DNA of 64,000 nucleotides from positions 62,001-126,000 of the forward strand of contig NZ_JADKYM010000004.1 of assembly GCF_015475875.1 (NCBI RefSeq), written 5' to 3'. Made by a program: the position numbers and the translations under genes. This stretch comes from Sphingopyxis solisilvae (GTDB lineage Bacteria > Pseudomonadota > Alphaproteobacteria > Sphingomonadales > Sphingomonadaceae). Positions 36,833 through 46,060 of the stretch are shown piece after piece. Position 1 is the stretch's first letter, and each line of letters starts with the position of its first letter. Under the pieces are notes generated by a model. That model worked only from the letters and a program-made list of their open reading frames with translations. It was not told the DNA's origin and ran no database searches.

Positions 36833-38974
36833 TCAGGCAAGATCGCGCACCTTCGCTTCGCGTGCCCAGTGGCGCCGCGTTCCAACATCGGCGAATTTGT
36901 CGATCGCGACGACGCCGCCGTCCTTTTCGACGCCCGCCTTGTCGAGCAGGATTTGCGTCGCCTCGTCATGCGCAATGGTCTTGCAATGGCCAAAGGCGTC
37001 CATGAACCACTGGACCGCCGCGCTCTGCACCGACAGCGCCTTGGCCTGTTCTTCGGTCAGGATCGAGGCGACGGCGTCGAACAGGACCGAGGGCGAGCCC
37101 GCGAGCTGGCCGTCGGCCTTGAGCGCGCCACCCTTGACCTTGATCCCGCCGACTTTGGGCGCGACGAGGAAGGCCGTACCGCCGGCGCCCTTGATATCGC
37201 CCTTCAGCTTGTCGATTGCCACTTTGTCCGAGCCTTCCGCAAAGAGGATCGCGACCTTGCGGCCCTCCATGGTATCGTCGGCATTCTTCTGGATCGACAG
37301 GGCGTCGGAGGGTTTGAGATCGACCGGCGCGCGCGCAGCCTTTTCTTTTGCCGGCAGGTCGATCGCAAGACCCGCGGCTACGCGCTTCGCCAGATCCTCG
37401 TCGATGTTGCGGAGCTGACCGACAACGCGCGCGCGGACATGTTCGAGCATGACCTTCGACAGTTCGAACACCAGCGCCGAGGCAATATGCGCCTGCTCAT
37501 TCTCAGTCTGCGACAGGTAGAACATCCTCGCCTGGCTGAAATGGTCAGCGAAGAGTTCGGCGCGAATACGCAGCTTTTGCGCGGGATCGTTCCGTTCGTC
37601 GTTCGCGGCGAAGGTCGTGAAGCCCGTTTCGGCGCTCGCGCGCGGGCCACCATTCTCACCCGCTTCGGCCAAGCTGTTGGGTTCGTAATTGGCGCGTCCG
37701 GTCGGAACGAGCGTCTGCATCATCCCGTCGCGCTGGAAATTGTGGAACGGACATTTGGGCGCGTTGATCGGGATCTGGTGGAAGTTCGTCGTCCCCAGCC
37801 GCGACTTCTGCGTGTCGAGATAGGAGAAGAGCCGACCCTGAAGTAGCGGATCGTTGCTGAAATCGATACCGGGAATGATGTTCGACGGCAGGAAGGCGAC
37901 CTGTTCGGTCTCGGCAAAGAAATTGTCGACGTTGCGGTTGAGCGTCATGCGCCCGACGATCTCGACCGGAATATCCTCCTCGGGGATCAGCTTTGTCGCG
38001 TCGAGCACGTCATAAGGCTGCTTCGCCGCAAAGGTTTCGTCGAAAACCTGCACGCCCAGGTCCCACGCCGGAAAGTCGCCCGCGTCGATCGCCTCGAACA
38101 GGTCGCGGCGATGGAAATCGGGGTCGGCCCCGGCGATCTTGACCGCCTCGTCCCAAGTCGTCGATTGAATGCCGAGCACGGGCTTCCAATGGAATTTGAC
38201 GAATTTGCCGTCGCCCTTTTCATTGACGAAGCGGAAGGTGTGGACGCCGAATCCTTCGATCATGCGCAGGCTGCGCGGAATCGTGCGGTCGGACATCGCC
38301 CACATGATCATGTGCATCGCCTCTGGCATCAGGCCGATGAAATCCCAGAAGGTGTCGTGGGCGCTGGCGGCCTGCGGATAGCCGCGGTCGGCCTCCATCT
38401 TGACGCTGTGAACAAGGTCGGGGAATTTCATCGCGTCCTGGATGAAGAAGACGGGAATATTGTTGCCGACCAGATCCCAATTGCCGCTGTCGGTGTAGAG
38501 CTTGACGGCAAAGCCGCGCACGTCGCGCGGGGTATCGACCGAGCCCGCTCCGCCGGCGACCGTCGAGAAGCGAACGAATACCGGACAGGACGCGCCCTCC
38601 TTTTGCAAGATCGACGCCTTGGTGAGGCCGGGGATCGCCTTTGTGCATTCGAACACGCCATGCGCACCCGAACCGCGCGCGTGGACGATCCGTTCGGGGA
38701 TACGTTCATGATCGAAATGGAAGATTTTTTCGCGAAGGACGAAATCCTCGAGCAGCGTGGGTCCGCGCTCGCCCGCCCGCAGCGAGTTCTGGTTGTCGGA
38801 GATGCGATGCCCGAAATTATCGGTGAGATGCGCAGCGGCGTCGGCACCGGCTGCCACCATCTGGTGCAGCTCGTCGGCATTGCCGCGCTCTGCGGTCATT
38901 TTGACCTGACCGGCGCCGGGCTGGTGATCGCTGAGCGCGGTATCAGTGGCGGGCGAAGCGGGGATTTTGGGCAT
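36833..38974 (-). CDS. katE: Large-subunit (clade II) catalase KatE/HPII
   Basis: 713 aa, with AAGGAACG upstream of ATG 38974. The active-site His lies in [13 protein letters not shown] and the partner Asn in [11 protein letters not shown]. The proximal heme Tyr is in [14 protein letters not shown]. Residues after about 560 form the extra flavodoxin/DJ-1-like C-terminal domain ([16 protein letters not shown]) that marks large catalases. Decomposes H2O2 in the cytoplasm, typically in stationary phase or general stress. First gene of a pair with the FAD oxidoreductase. Confidence 0.97.
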   Translation of the reverse strand: MPKIPASPATDTALSDHQPGAGQVKMTAERGNADELHQMVAAGADAAAHLTDNFGHRISDNQNSLRAGERGPTLLEDFVLREKIFHFDHERIPERIVHARGSGAHGVFECTKAIPGLTKASILQKEGASCPVFVRFSTVAGGAGSVDTPRDVRGFAVKLYTDSGNWDLVGNNIPVFFIQDAMKFPDLVHSVKMEADRGYPQAASAHDTFWDFIGLMPEAMHMIMWAMSDRTIPRSLRMIEGFGVHTFRFVNEKGDGKFVKFHWKPVLGIQSTTWDEAVKIAGADPDFHRRDLFEAIDAGDFPAWDLGVQVFDETFAAKQPYDVLDATKLIPEEDIPVEIVGRMTLNRNVDNFFAETEQVAFLPSNIIPGIDFSNDPLLQGRLFSYLDTQKSRLGTTNFHQIPINAPKCPFHNFQRDGMMQTLVPTGRANYEPNSLAEAGENGGPRASAETGFTTFAANDERNDPAQKLRIRAELFADHFSQARMFYLSQTENEQAHIASALVFELSKVMLEHVRARVVGQLRNIDEDLAKRVAAGLAIDLPAKEKAARAPVDLKPSDALSIQKNADDTMEGRKVAILFAEGSDKVAIDKLKGDIKGAGGTAFLVAPKVGGIKVKGGALKADGQLAGSPSVLFDAVASILTEEQAKALSVQSAAVQWFMDAFGHCKTIAHDEATQILLDKAGVEKDGGVVAIDKFADVGTRRHWAREAKVRDLA

Positions 38975-39341
38975 CGGTCGTTCCTTGCGCCGCGGAAGGG
39001 CGACAATCCTACAATCCCCCGCTTGCCGGTATGTTGCATGACGCCCGATCGAATTTGCGGCGGACCATCATGGATCGGTATCAGCAACGAGATCCTGTGA
39101 TGATACAATAGATCGCAGAGAATCGCGCGAAACTCGCCTATTTTACATTATCGGATGAAATATTCATCGACATTAACTTAGGTTATATTTTGCATATTTG
39201 ATTCAAAATATATGCATATTGCCTTGTTTTGAGGTTTATATTTCTTACATACCATCGGGGAATCGCCAGTAAATGCGGGAATCGGGCACCCAATTCGGCG
39301 CGGACAGACCTCCGCGCCGTCATCTGAAAGTTGGAAAAAAG
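38975..39341. promoter_or_regulatory. AT-rich divergent control region between katE and the glycosyltransferase
   Basis: 39100-39260 is strikingly AT-rich for this genome. An inverted repeat ATATTTTG (39185-39192) / CAAAATAT (39204-39211) is followed by an overlapping TATGCATA palindrome. A site for a nucleoid-type silencer such as MucR, or for a stress regulator, is plausible. No ORF. Confidence 0.5.
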
Positions 39342-41609
39342 ATGCACGAAGTCATCGACCGCGCACTGTTTGACGAAGCGTGCCTGCCGGCCGACGCGCC
39401 CGACACCGCCGCGGCATCGGGAACGCGTCTGGCACTTGTCGGAGGTTTTCTCCCGCGGCGATGCGGGATCGCGACCTTTACGACCGACATTCATGCCGCG
39501 TTGAAGCTCGCGGTTCCGGGCCTTGCCGTCGACGTTTACGCGATGACGCCCGCGCCCGAAGCGATCGCTTTCGATCCCGAAATCTGTTCGACAATCACCG
39601 AAGGCGACGCCGACAGCTTTGCCGATGCGGCCCGCCGTATCGAGGCGAGCGGCGCCGACGTGATTTGGCTGCAGCATGAATTCGGCCTGTTCGGAGGATT
39701 TGCCGGCGACATGATTTTCGAACTCGTCGACCGGATCAGCGCACCGCTTGTCGTGACCTTGCATACCGTGCTGGCCGAACCCGACGCGGATCAGATGCGG
39801 GTAATGCAAAGGCTGATTGGCAGCGCCAGCAAGCTCATCGTCATGTCCGAATGCTCGCGCATTCTGCTCAAATCAATCTATTGCGCTGATGACGAGCAGA
39901 TCGTCGTGATTCCGCACGGCGTGCCCGACCGCCCCTTTGGGCGTACCGAAAAGCAGAAGGGCGTCGCCGACCTGACGGGCCGCGATGTCGTCATGACGTT
40001 CGGCCTGCTGTCGCCGGGCAAAGGGATCGAGGCAGCGATCGCCGCCTTGCCCGCGATGATCGCCGATTGCCCCGACATCCTGTACTGCATCGTCGGCGCG
40101 ACCCACCCCAACCTGCTCGCGCGCGAGGGCGAGGCCTATCGCGAACGGTTGCAGGCGCTGGCGAAGGCATTAGGCGTCGAAAGCCATATCAAGTGGATCG
40201 ACGCCTTTCTGGAAACCGATGCGTTGCTCGACCTGATCGAGGCAGCCGACATCTATGTCACCCCCTATACCGGGGCGGGCCAGTCGACGTCGGGAACGCT
40301 CGCCTATGCGATGGCCCTCGGTAAGGCAGTCGTCTCGACGCCCTATGCCCATGCCACCGAGTTGCTCGACGACGGACACGGCATTCTCGTCCCCTTTGGC
40401 GACGGCCAAGCGATCGCGGACGAGATCGTTGGGCTGCTGAGCGATCGCGACCAGCTTAGCGCGATGCAAAAACGTGCCTACCAGCGCGGGCGGCTGATGA
40501 TCTGGCCCGCTTTCGCGGCGCAGGTGCTGGCGGTGATAAATGCAGCAAAAGTGACCCCGCGGGCTTTGCCGCACCCTGCGCATGTCGGGATCGACGGCCT
40601 GCTGCGCATTTGTGACGACACCGGCATCCTCCAGCACAGCGTCCACGACATCCCGAACCGGGCGCACGGCTATTGCGTCGATGACAATGCGCGCGCGCTG
40701 ATGTTGACGAACCGGCTGGGCAAGGAGACGGAGCCGCATCGCGGCCGGTTGGCCAGCATTTTCGCGGCCTTTGTCGAGGCGTCGTGGAACGAGGAGCGCG
40801 GACAGTTTCGAAATTTCATGGACTATCGCCGAACCTGGCTGGAAGACAGCGGATCGCAGGATAGTTGCGGACGAACGCTTTGGGCGCTTGGCGCGACCGC
40901 ATTGGAAGGCCGCACCGCAAGCACGCGCTTGTGGGCCAGTCGGTTGTTCGCCCGCGCGGCGCCGTCGATGGCCCACTTTCGGTCGCCGCGCGCGATCGCC
41001 TTTGCCATGCTGGGTGCCGACTATCTTCTCGCCGCCGAAGACAGTGCGTCCGCGCGCGCCATTTTGGCGAACGGCAGCGATCGGCTGCTGGCGCTATACG
41101 AACAGGTGGCCGGGACCGATTGGGACTGGTTCGAACCCGTGCTGGCCTATGACAATGCGCGCATCCCCGAAGCCCTTATCCGCGCCGGAATGCGGTTGCA
41201 GCGCGCCGACGCGGCGCAATGCGGCCTTGCCACGCTGCGCTGGCTCAACACCGCCCAGATCGCGCCCGCCGGCCATTTCCGTCCGGTAGGGTCCGACAGC
41301 TTTGGTCGGCATCGGGAAAAACCGCGTCCGTTCGACCAGCAACCGGTCGAAGTTTGGGCCGCGATCGACGCTGCCGCGGCGGCATATGACCTTACCGGCG
41401 ATGCCATCTGGCTTGCCCATGCCCAGCGCGCCTTTCGCTGGTTTTACGGCGCAAACGATCGCGGGATTGCGATTGCCGATCCGCGCACCGGCAGTTGCCG
41501 CGACGGGATCAACCGGCGCGGCGTGAACCTGAACGAAGGCGCGGAATCGGTACTGGCCTATCAGCACGCTTGCGTCGCGTTGCGCCTTTTGACGGCGAAA
41601 ATCCATTAG
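39342..41609 (+). CDS. Glycosyltransferase fused to a C-terminal alpha-barrel-like domain
   Basis: 755 aa from ATG 39342 (MHEVIDRALFDE); an in-frame ATG at 39273 would add 23 residues. Residues 25-420 are a GT-B glycosyltransferase of the GT4 type, with LVGGFLPRRCGIATFTTD, the hinge region VMTFGLLSPGKGIEAAIAAL, and the donor-binding YTGAGQSTSGTLAYAMALGK. Residues 430-755 are all-helical with repeated aromatic and His/Asp motifs (AHGYCVDDNARALML, DWFEPVLAYDNARIPEALI), suggesting an (alpha/alpha)6 barrel. The next gene, a GH130 phosphorylase, follows at once. Probably builds a mannose- or glucose-containing glycan or compatible solute. Confidence 0.82.
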   Translation: MHEVIDRALFDEACLPADAPDTAAASGTRLALVGGFLPRRCGIATFTTDIHAALKLAVPGLAVDVYAMTPAPEAIAFDPEICSTITEGDADSFADAARRIEASGADVIWLQHEFGLFGGFAGDMIFELVDRISAPLVVTLHTVLAEPDADQMRVMQRLIGSASKLIVMSECSRILLKSIYCADDEQIVVIPHGVPDRPFGRTEKQKGVADLTGRDVVMTFGLLSPGKGIEAAIAALPAMIADCPDILYCIVGATHPNLLAREGEAYRERLQALAKALGVESHIKWIDAFLETDALLDLIEAADIYVTPYTGAGQSTSGTLAYAMALGKAVVSTPYAHATELLDDGHGILVPFGDGQAIADEIVGLLSDRDQLSAMQKRAYQRGRLMIWPAFAAQVLAVINAAKVTPRALPHPAHVGIDGLLRICDDTGILQHSVHDIPNRAHGYCVDDNARALMLTNRLGKETEPHRGRLASIFAAFVEASWNEERGQFRNFMDYRRTWLEDSGSQDSCGRTLWALGATALEGRTASTRLWASRLFARAAPSMAHFRSPRAIAFAMLGADYLLAAEDSASARAILANGSDRLLALYEQVAGTDWDWFEPVLAYDNARIPEALIRAGMRLQRADAAQCGLATLRWLNTAQIAPAGHFRPVGSDSFGRHREKPRPFDQQPVEVWAAIDAAAAAYDLTGDAIWLAHAQRAFRWFYGANDRGIAIADPRTGSCRDGINRRGVNLNEGAESVLAYQHACVALRLLTAKIH

Positions 41610-41643
41610 GCGCCCCCACTCCCTCGACCTCGTTCAGCACGAC

Positions 41644-42924
41644 TTGCGGCTCCACGCCGACCCGGCGCGGGTCGTCGTGCGGCCGTTCCATCTCGCCTGG
41701 CAAGCGTCGGGCCCCGACCTCGATCGGGTACAGCGTCTGGCGCACGACGTCGTCGGGCTCGATATGCGCACCGTGCGGAGCGAACTGGCAACAGTGCTAC
41801 GCGATTTTGCCGACCGGCACTGGCAGATCGAAAAAGTCTTCGAAGAACGATATGTCGAGATTGAGTCCAAGCTCGGGCTCGACGGGCTGGTGCTGAGACG
41901 CGAAATGCGGCTGCTGATCGGCGCCTATTTCTGTCATGAATACAGCTATGCCGCCGCCGCGCTGATGAACCCCAGCGTCGTGCGGCACCCCGACCAGACG
42001 GGATTGCAGGAAGGAAGTGTGCGCATCATCCTTTCGCTGCGCGCCGTCGGCGAAGGCCATATTTCGACGATCGCCTTTCGCGAAGGAATCGTGTCGCCGG
42101 GCCGCGAACTGACGCTGATGCCCCAGCCGACCTTTGCGACCACGGCTATGCTGGGCATCCATCAGGCGGGCAATCAGGTGGACCGCATTTCGGTTCACTG
42201 CGACCCCGACAGCAGCATTTCGGGGACCGTCATCTTCCCGATCACCGAAGCGCAGCGCAACGGGCTGGAGGATCTGCGCCTCGTCGAATTCGAGCGCGAC
42301 AGCGGCAAGAGCGAGTGGATCGGCACCTACACCGCCTACAGCGGCAGCGCCATTCGTTCGGAATTGCTGCGGACGCGGGACTTTCGGGATTTCACCCTGA
42401 CGCCGATCAAGGGGGACGCCGCGCGCAACAAGGGGATGGCGTTGTTCCCGCGCAAGATCGACGGAAAATTCTGCATGATCGGGCGGCAGGACGGCAAGAA
42501 TCTCTACCTGCTGCGATCGGATTCGATCGACCATTGGGAAGGCGGCGAACTGCTACTCGAACCGCGTTTCCCGTGGGAGTTCGTCCAGATCGGCAATTGC
42601 GGCGCCCCGATCGAGCTCGACGAAGGCTGGCTGGTGCTGACGCATGGTGTCGGGGCGATGCGAAAATATGCGATCGGCGCGGTCCTGCTCGACAAGCAGG
42701 ACCCATCAAAGCTGCTGGGGCGCACCCCGAACCCGCTCCTGTCCGCGGCGGACGAGGACCGCGAAGGCTATGTCCCCAACGTCGTTTATACCTGCGGCGC
42801 GATCCGCGTCGGCGATGATCTTTTTCTGCCTTATGGCGTCGCCGACAGCTCGGTGTGCTTTGCCTTCATGCCCATCGCGGGCATATTGGCGGCGATGGGT
42901 ATTCATGCCGATCCGTCGGCATGA
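41644..42924 (+). CDS. GH130-family glycoside phosphorylase/hydrolase
   Basis: 426 aa from TTG 41644. The frame stays open upstream to 41593 with no ATG or GTG, so translation may begin at an ATT (41605) that overlaps the preceding stop. A five-bladed beta-propeller is suggested by repeated strand motifs. FVQIGNCGAPIELDEGWLVLTHG and GSVRIILSLRAVGEGHIST are typical of GH130. Family members act on beta-mannosides, phosphorolysing them to mannose-1-phosphate. Tight linkage to the glycosyltransferase suggests synthesis and recycling of one glycan. Confidence 0.82.
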   Translation: MRLHADPARVVVRPFHLAWQASGPDLDRVQRLAHDVVGLDMRTVRSELATVLRDFADRHWQIEKVFEERYVEIESKLGLDGLVLRREMRLLIGAYFCHEYSYAAAALMNPSVVRHPDQTGLQEGSVRIILSLRAVGEGHISTIAFREGIVSPGRELTLMPQPTFATTAMLGIHQAGNQVDRISVHCDPDSSISGTVIFPITEAQRNGLEDLRLVEFERDSGKSEWIGTYTAYSGSAIRSELLRTRDFRDFTLTPIKGDAARNKGMALFPRKIDGKFCMIGRQDGKNLYLLRSDSIDHWEGGELLLEPRFPWEFVQIGNCGAPIELDEGWLVLTHGVGAMRKYAIGAVLLDKQDPSKLLGRTPNPLLSAADEDREGYVPNVVYTCGAIRVGDDLFLPYGVADSSVCFAFMPIAGILAAMGIHADPSA

Positions 42925-42931
42925 CGGCGCA

Positions 42932-43084
42932 TCACCCGCGCCGCTGGCTCATTCGCCAGGGCAGACCCGGCGGTTTAACCATCTCGCCCTTGCATATCGC
43001 GCAGTGACTGACGAACCGCCCGCCTTCCCAATGGCTCGCCTTGAAATCGACCTGATGTCGGCCGAAGAGACTGTGGATAATCAT
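42932..43084 (-). CDS. Small protein with a CXXC pair
   Basis: 50 aa: MIIHSLFGRHQVDF start, then HCAICKGEMVKPPGLPW. The C28/C31 pair with nearby His could bind zinc. Its ATG overlaps the HAD gene stop by 4 bp (ATGA), which supports it as a real coupled gene. Function unknown. Confidence 0.6.
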   Translation of the reverse strand: MIIHSLFGRHQVDFKASHWEGGRFVSHCAICKGEMVKPPGLPWRMSQRRG

Positions 43085-43905
43085 GCCTCCGCCCCCAAAA
43101 CGGATTGCGCACGAACGTTCGCAGCCGACGCATGGCGAATTGCGCCCACGGTGGGTGCCGGTTTCAGGCAGGCGATCAGGGTTGCGATAACCGCACGCGT
43201 TTCCCGCGGATCGCGGACCGATACCGTGTCTAGCCCCAGCGTCTTGGCGGGATAGTCGTTGCCGCCGGGAAAGATCGCATCGCCGACGAACAGCATCGCA
43301 TCGAGCGATATGCCGCTGGCGCTCTGCAATTTCATCAGCCCATAGGCCTTGTCGACCCCTTCGCGCGTGACGTCGATCGAAGTTGCGCCGCCCATGTTGA
43401 CCGACATGCCCGGAAGCCGCTGGCGAAGGTCGCGCTGAATGACCTTGCGCTTCGCAAAGTCGGGATCCCATTTTTCCTTGGCGTCGATCGGCGCTGCCTG
43501 GCCAAGCGCCGAAAAAGTGATCTGGCTCCCGCGATCCTCGATACGCTCGCCCCACACCGCTTCGGGTACAAAGCCCGTGGCTTCAAGGGCGGCATCGAAC
43601 GCCTGGAGGATGCGATGCCTTTCATCATCCGCGAACAGCTCGGCATAGACCGGCTGCCAGGCGCCGGAACCATGGGTATAAAGTTTGGTACCCGAAGTGG
43701 GCATCAACCACATGCGCGCGATATTCGCGCGAACGGGAAGCCCCGATACAAGCTGCTTTTCGAACTGGGGCCAGTCGCCGCCCGAGATCACCGCGACATC
43801 GACAACATCGAGAAGATCCACGAGCGCTTCGCCCATTGCGGGTTCGAGCGGCTGCTTACTCGCGGCAAGCGTCCCGTCGAGATCGAAGGCGATGAGATGT
43901 TTCAT
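43081..43905 (-). CDS. HAD-superfamily phosphatase (HAD-IIB type)
   Basis: 274 aa from ATG 43905 (MKHLIAFDLDGTLAASKQ). DLDGTL is HAD motif I with the nucleophile Asp; the second Asp is the general acid. SGGDW is motif II, and LFVGDAIFPGGNDYP holds the motif IV acids. The cap placement resembles eukaryotic-type phosphomannomutase and sucrose/trehalose-phosphate phosphatases. It converges on the GH130 gene and may act on a sugar phosphate of the same pathway (inference). Confidence 0.83.
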   Translation of the reverse strand: MKHLIAFDLDGTLAASKQPLEPAMGEALVDLLDVVDVAVISGGDWPQFEKQLVSGLPVRANIARMWLMPTSGTKLYTHGSGAWQPVYAELFADDERHRILQAFDAALEATGFVPEAVWGERIEDRGSQITFSALGQAAPIDAKEKWDPDFAKRKVIQRDLRQRLPGMSVNMGGATSIDVTREGVDKAYGLMKLQSASGISLDAMLFVGDAIFPGGNDYPAKTLGLDTVSVRDPRETRAVIATLIACLKPAPTVGAIRHASAANVRAQSVLGAEA

Positions 43906-44172
43906 GGCGTGGAAATGAGATCCATATCGTCGCTCCGTTCGGCGGGAGCGCAAGGGTCTCTCAGTCGCCGGCACGCGCGTGAAGCCGTCGATACAGCTTA
44001 TGTGGTGTCGCGGCGGCCGAATTACAATCTGCTGCCGATTAAACCCGATCCCCGATTGCCCGGTTTAGGACTCGACTCCCTTCGCAATAGGTCTAGCGAG
44101 GATAGGCAAAGGCTTCCCTGCGACCCGGGAAGTCGTTGGGGCTTCCTTTGGTCACGCGTTCAGAGGATGAAG

Positions 44173-44201
44173 GGGCTTCACCGGAGCGGTGAAGCCCTTT
44201 T
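44173..44201 (+). terminator. Strong intrinsic terminator with no obvious upstream gene
   Basis: GGGCTTCACC (44173-44182) and GGTGAAGCCC (44188-44197) form a perfect 10-bp stem with a 5-base loop, then TTTT. The 43906-44172 stretch before it has no ORF but has another stem (CTTCCC/GGGAAG at about 44111-44130). It may end a small RNA; the promoter is not clear. Confidence 0.7.
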
Positions 44202-44334
44202 GCGTTGGTGGCGCTTCGCAGATGGCGGAGTCCCCCATGGAACAAGGAAAGCATGGCAAGCGCCTGGTCGCGGAGGCAGCTTTTGAGCGCGCCGCACGTA
44301 ATGTCCCGCACACCCCTCGCGCGAAAGTCCATCC

Positions 44335-44732
44335 ATGACCGAGATTATCGCGCCGCGAAGCAGCACGGCATTCCCCCTGCTCCGCGGCGAGACGCTGCGC
44401 GTGATCGATCCCGAGGGTGGACAGGTCACCGACATGCTGGCCTTCGCGCGCGCCGATGTCCGCAAAGCTGTCTCGAGCGGGCGAACGTTCGATTATGAGG
44501 AAACAATCCGGATCACCACGGGTAACCGATTGTGATCGAACCGATCCAATCCGATGCTGAGATTGTCGAGGATCGCGCGGACACGCATAATTTCCTTCTG
44601 ACCCCGTGCAGCGAGGCGACCTTTCGCCATTTCTACAAGGACAAGCCCGTGCATCGGGGCCGTTTCGGCAATCTGGTCGAGGCGCTGGCGCCCTATGGCA
44701 TTGCGGCGGACTTTCAAACCGATCCACTATGA
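44335..44732 (+). pseudogene. Decayed DUF1989 (urea-carboxylase-associated family) gene
   Basis: Frame 1 (MTEIIAPRSSTAFPLLRGE) ends at TGA 44533-44535, where the family expects Trp. The homology continues in that frame (SNRSNPML), then a 1-base loss near 44556 shifts it to the frame reading EIVEDRADTHNFLLTPCSEA and beyond. It then breaks off at AADFQTDPL, leaving out the C-terminal half. So there is one nonsense change, one frameshift and a 3' truncation. Confidence 0.8.
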
Positions 44733-44832
44733 AATCGAACGCTAGCCGCAGATCGCGCGTCCGACCGCCCTAGCTCTCGCATCCTTTGGCCTGCGCAAAC
44801 GTTGGACAGGCTTCAACCGAGAGGACCGGCAC

Positions 44833-45897
44833 TTGAAAATTCCAACCTGTCTGGCCGGGGCGCTCCTGCTCACCGGCTGCAACGCCTCACCCGATAAAGA
44901 TGCAGACAAGACGCGCGTCGAAACGCAGGCGGCCGATGACAGCCTGATATTTGCCGATGCCGAGCCGGAGCAGCGGGCTTTCACCGAAACGCCCATCCTG
45001 CGCGCGCAGGTGCTGCTCGATCATCTCGGTTTTTCGCCGGGCGTCATCGACGGCAAGGAAGGCGCCTCCTATGCCGCAGCGCTGCGCGGTTTTCAGCAGG
45101 CCTATGACCTTGCCGACACGGGCAAGCTCGATGCCCCGACCGAACGGGCATTGCAGCGATGGCGGCAGGTGCCTGCAACGCGGGTCGTCATCATTCCGGC
45201 CGGGTTCGCAAAAGGTCCGTTCGTCCCCGCCTTTCCCAAGGGCGCGGCTGAGCAGGCCGAATTGCCCGCGCTCGGCTATCGCAACCTGACCGAGGCGCTG
45301 GCCGAGCGGTTCCATACGACGCCCGAAATGCTCGTCGCACTGAACGGTGCGGCGACGCTGGTGGGCGCTGGTCGACCGTTCCGCGTCCCCAACATCCCCA
45401 ACATCGACCGATCGACGCTTGGTGAGGATGCGCGCGGCTGGAACGCGACGCTCGAACAGCTGGGTGTTGCGCCCGATCAACCTGGCGCCGCCAGGGTCGT
45501 GGTCGACAAATCCGAAGGCGTGCTGAAAGTGTTCGGCGGCGACGACAAGCTGATCGCGCAATTCCCCGCGACGATGGGCAGCAGCCGCGATCCGTTGCCG
45601 ATTGGGACGTGGAAGATCCAGGGCGTCAGCCGCAACCCCGAATTTCACTATAATCCCAAACTCTTCTGGGATGTGAGCGACAGCAAGGAGGCGGTGCTCC
45701 TGCAGCCCGGGCCGAACAGCCCCGTCGGCGTCGCGTGGATCGACATCAACAAGCCGCATTACGGCATTCACGGCACCAGCGAACCGCACACGATCGGGCG
45801 CGCCGAAAGCCATGGCTGCGTCCGATTGACCAACTGGGATGCGGCGCGATTGGCGCAGATGGTGAAACCCGGCACGCCTGCCATTTTCCAGAATTGA
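44833..45897 (+). CDS. L,D-transpeptidase lipoprotein (YkuD/ErfK family)
   Basis: 354 aa from TTG 44833, with GAGAGGA upstream. Lipobox LLTGC at residues 12-16. A peptidoglycan-binding domain spans about 50-105 (RAQVLLDHLGFSPGVIDGKEG). A LysM-like segment follows at about 130-185 and the YkuD catalytic domain at about 215-354. HGTSEPHTIGRAESHGCVRL has the catalytic His and Cys. It makes 3-3 crosslinks or anchors proteins to peptidoglycan in the periplasm. Confidence 0.92.
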   Translation: MKIPTCLAGALLLTGCNASPDKDADKTRVETQAADDSLIFADAEPEQRAFTETPILRAQVLLDHLGFSPGVIDGKEGASYAAALRGFQQAYDLADTGKLDAPTERALQRWRQVPATRVVIIPAGFAKGPFVPAFPKGAAEQAELPALGYRNLTEALAERFHTTPEMLVALNGAATLVGAGRPFRVPNIPNIDRSTLGEDARGWNATLEQLGVAPDQPGAARVVVDKSEGVLKVFGGDDKLIAQFPATMGSSRDPLPIGTWKIQGVSRNPEFHYNPKLFWDVSDSKEAVLLQPGPNSPVGVAWIDINKPHYGIHGTSEPHTIGRAESHGCVRLTNWDAARLAQMVKPGTPAIFQN

Positions 45898-45989
45898 CGG
45901 CGCGCGTCCGGCGGGGCGAACCCGGCGCCACGCTCCGATCTTCACGCACTGCCCGGAGGGGACGCCGCCGCGACCGCACAGGCGCTGAT

Positions 45990-46015
45990 GGAACGGTCGG
46001 CGCCGGCGCGCCGTT
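45990..46015 (+). promoter_or_regulatory. EcfG-type (general stress sigma factor) promoter before the antiporter
   Basis: GGAAC (45990-45994), 17 bases, then CGTT (46012-46015). This matches the alphaproteobacterial EcfG consensus GGAAC-N16/17-CGTT. The antiporter start codon follows at 46061. Confidence 0.6.
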
Positions 46016-46060
46016 GGGACTCTAAGGCGCCAGCGCCCCTCGCCTTTCCAGCAGGACCGA

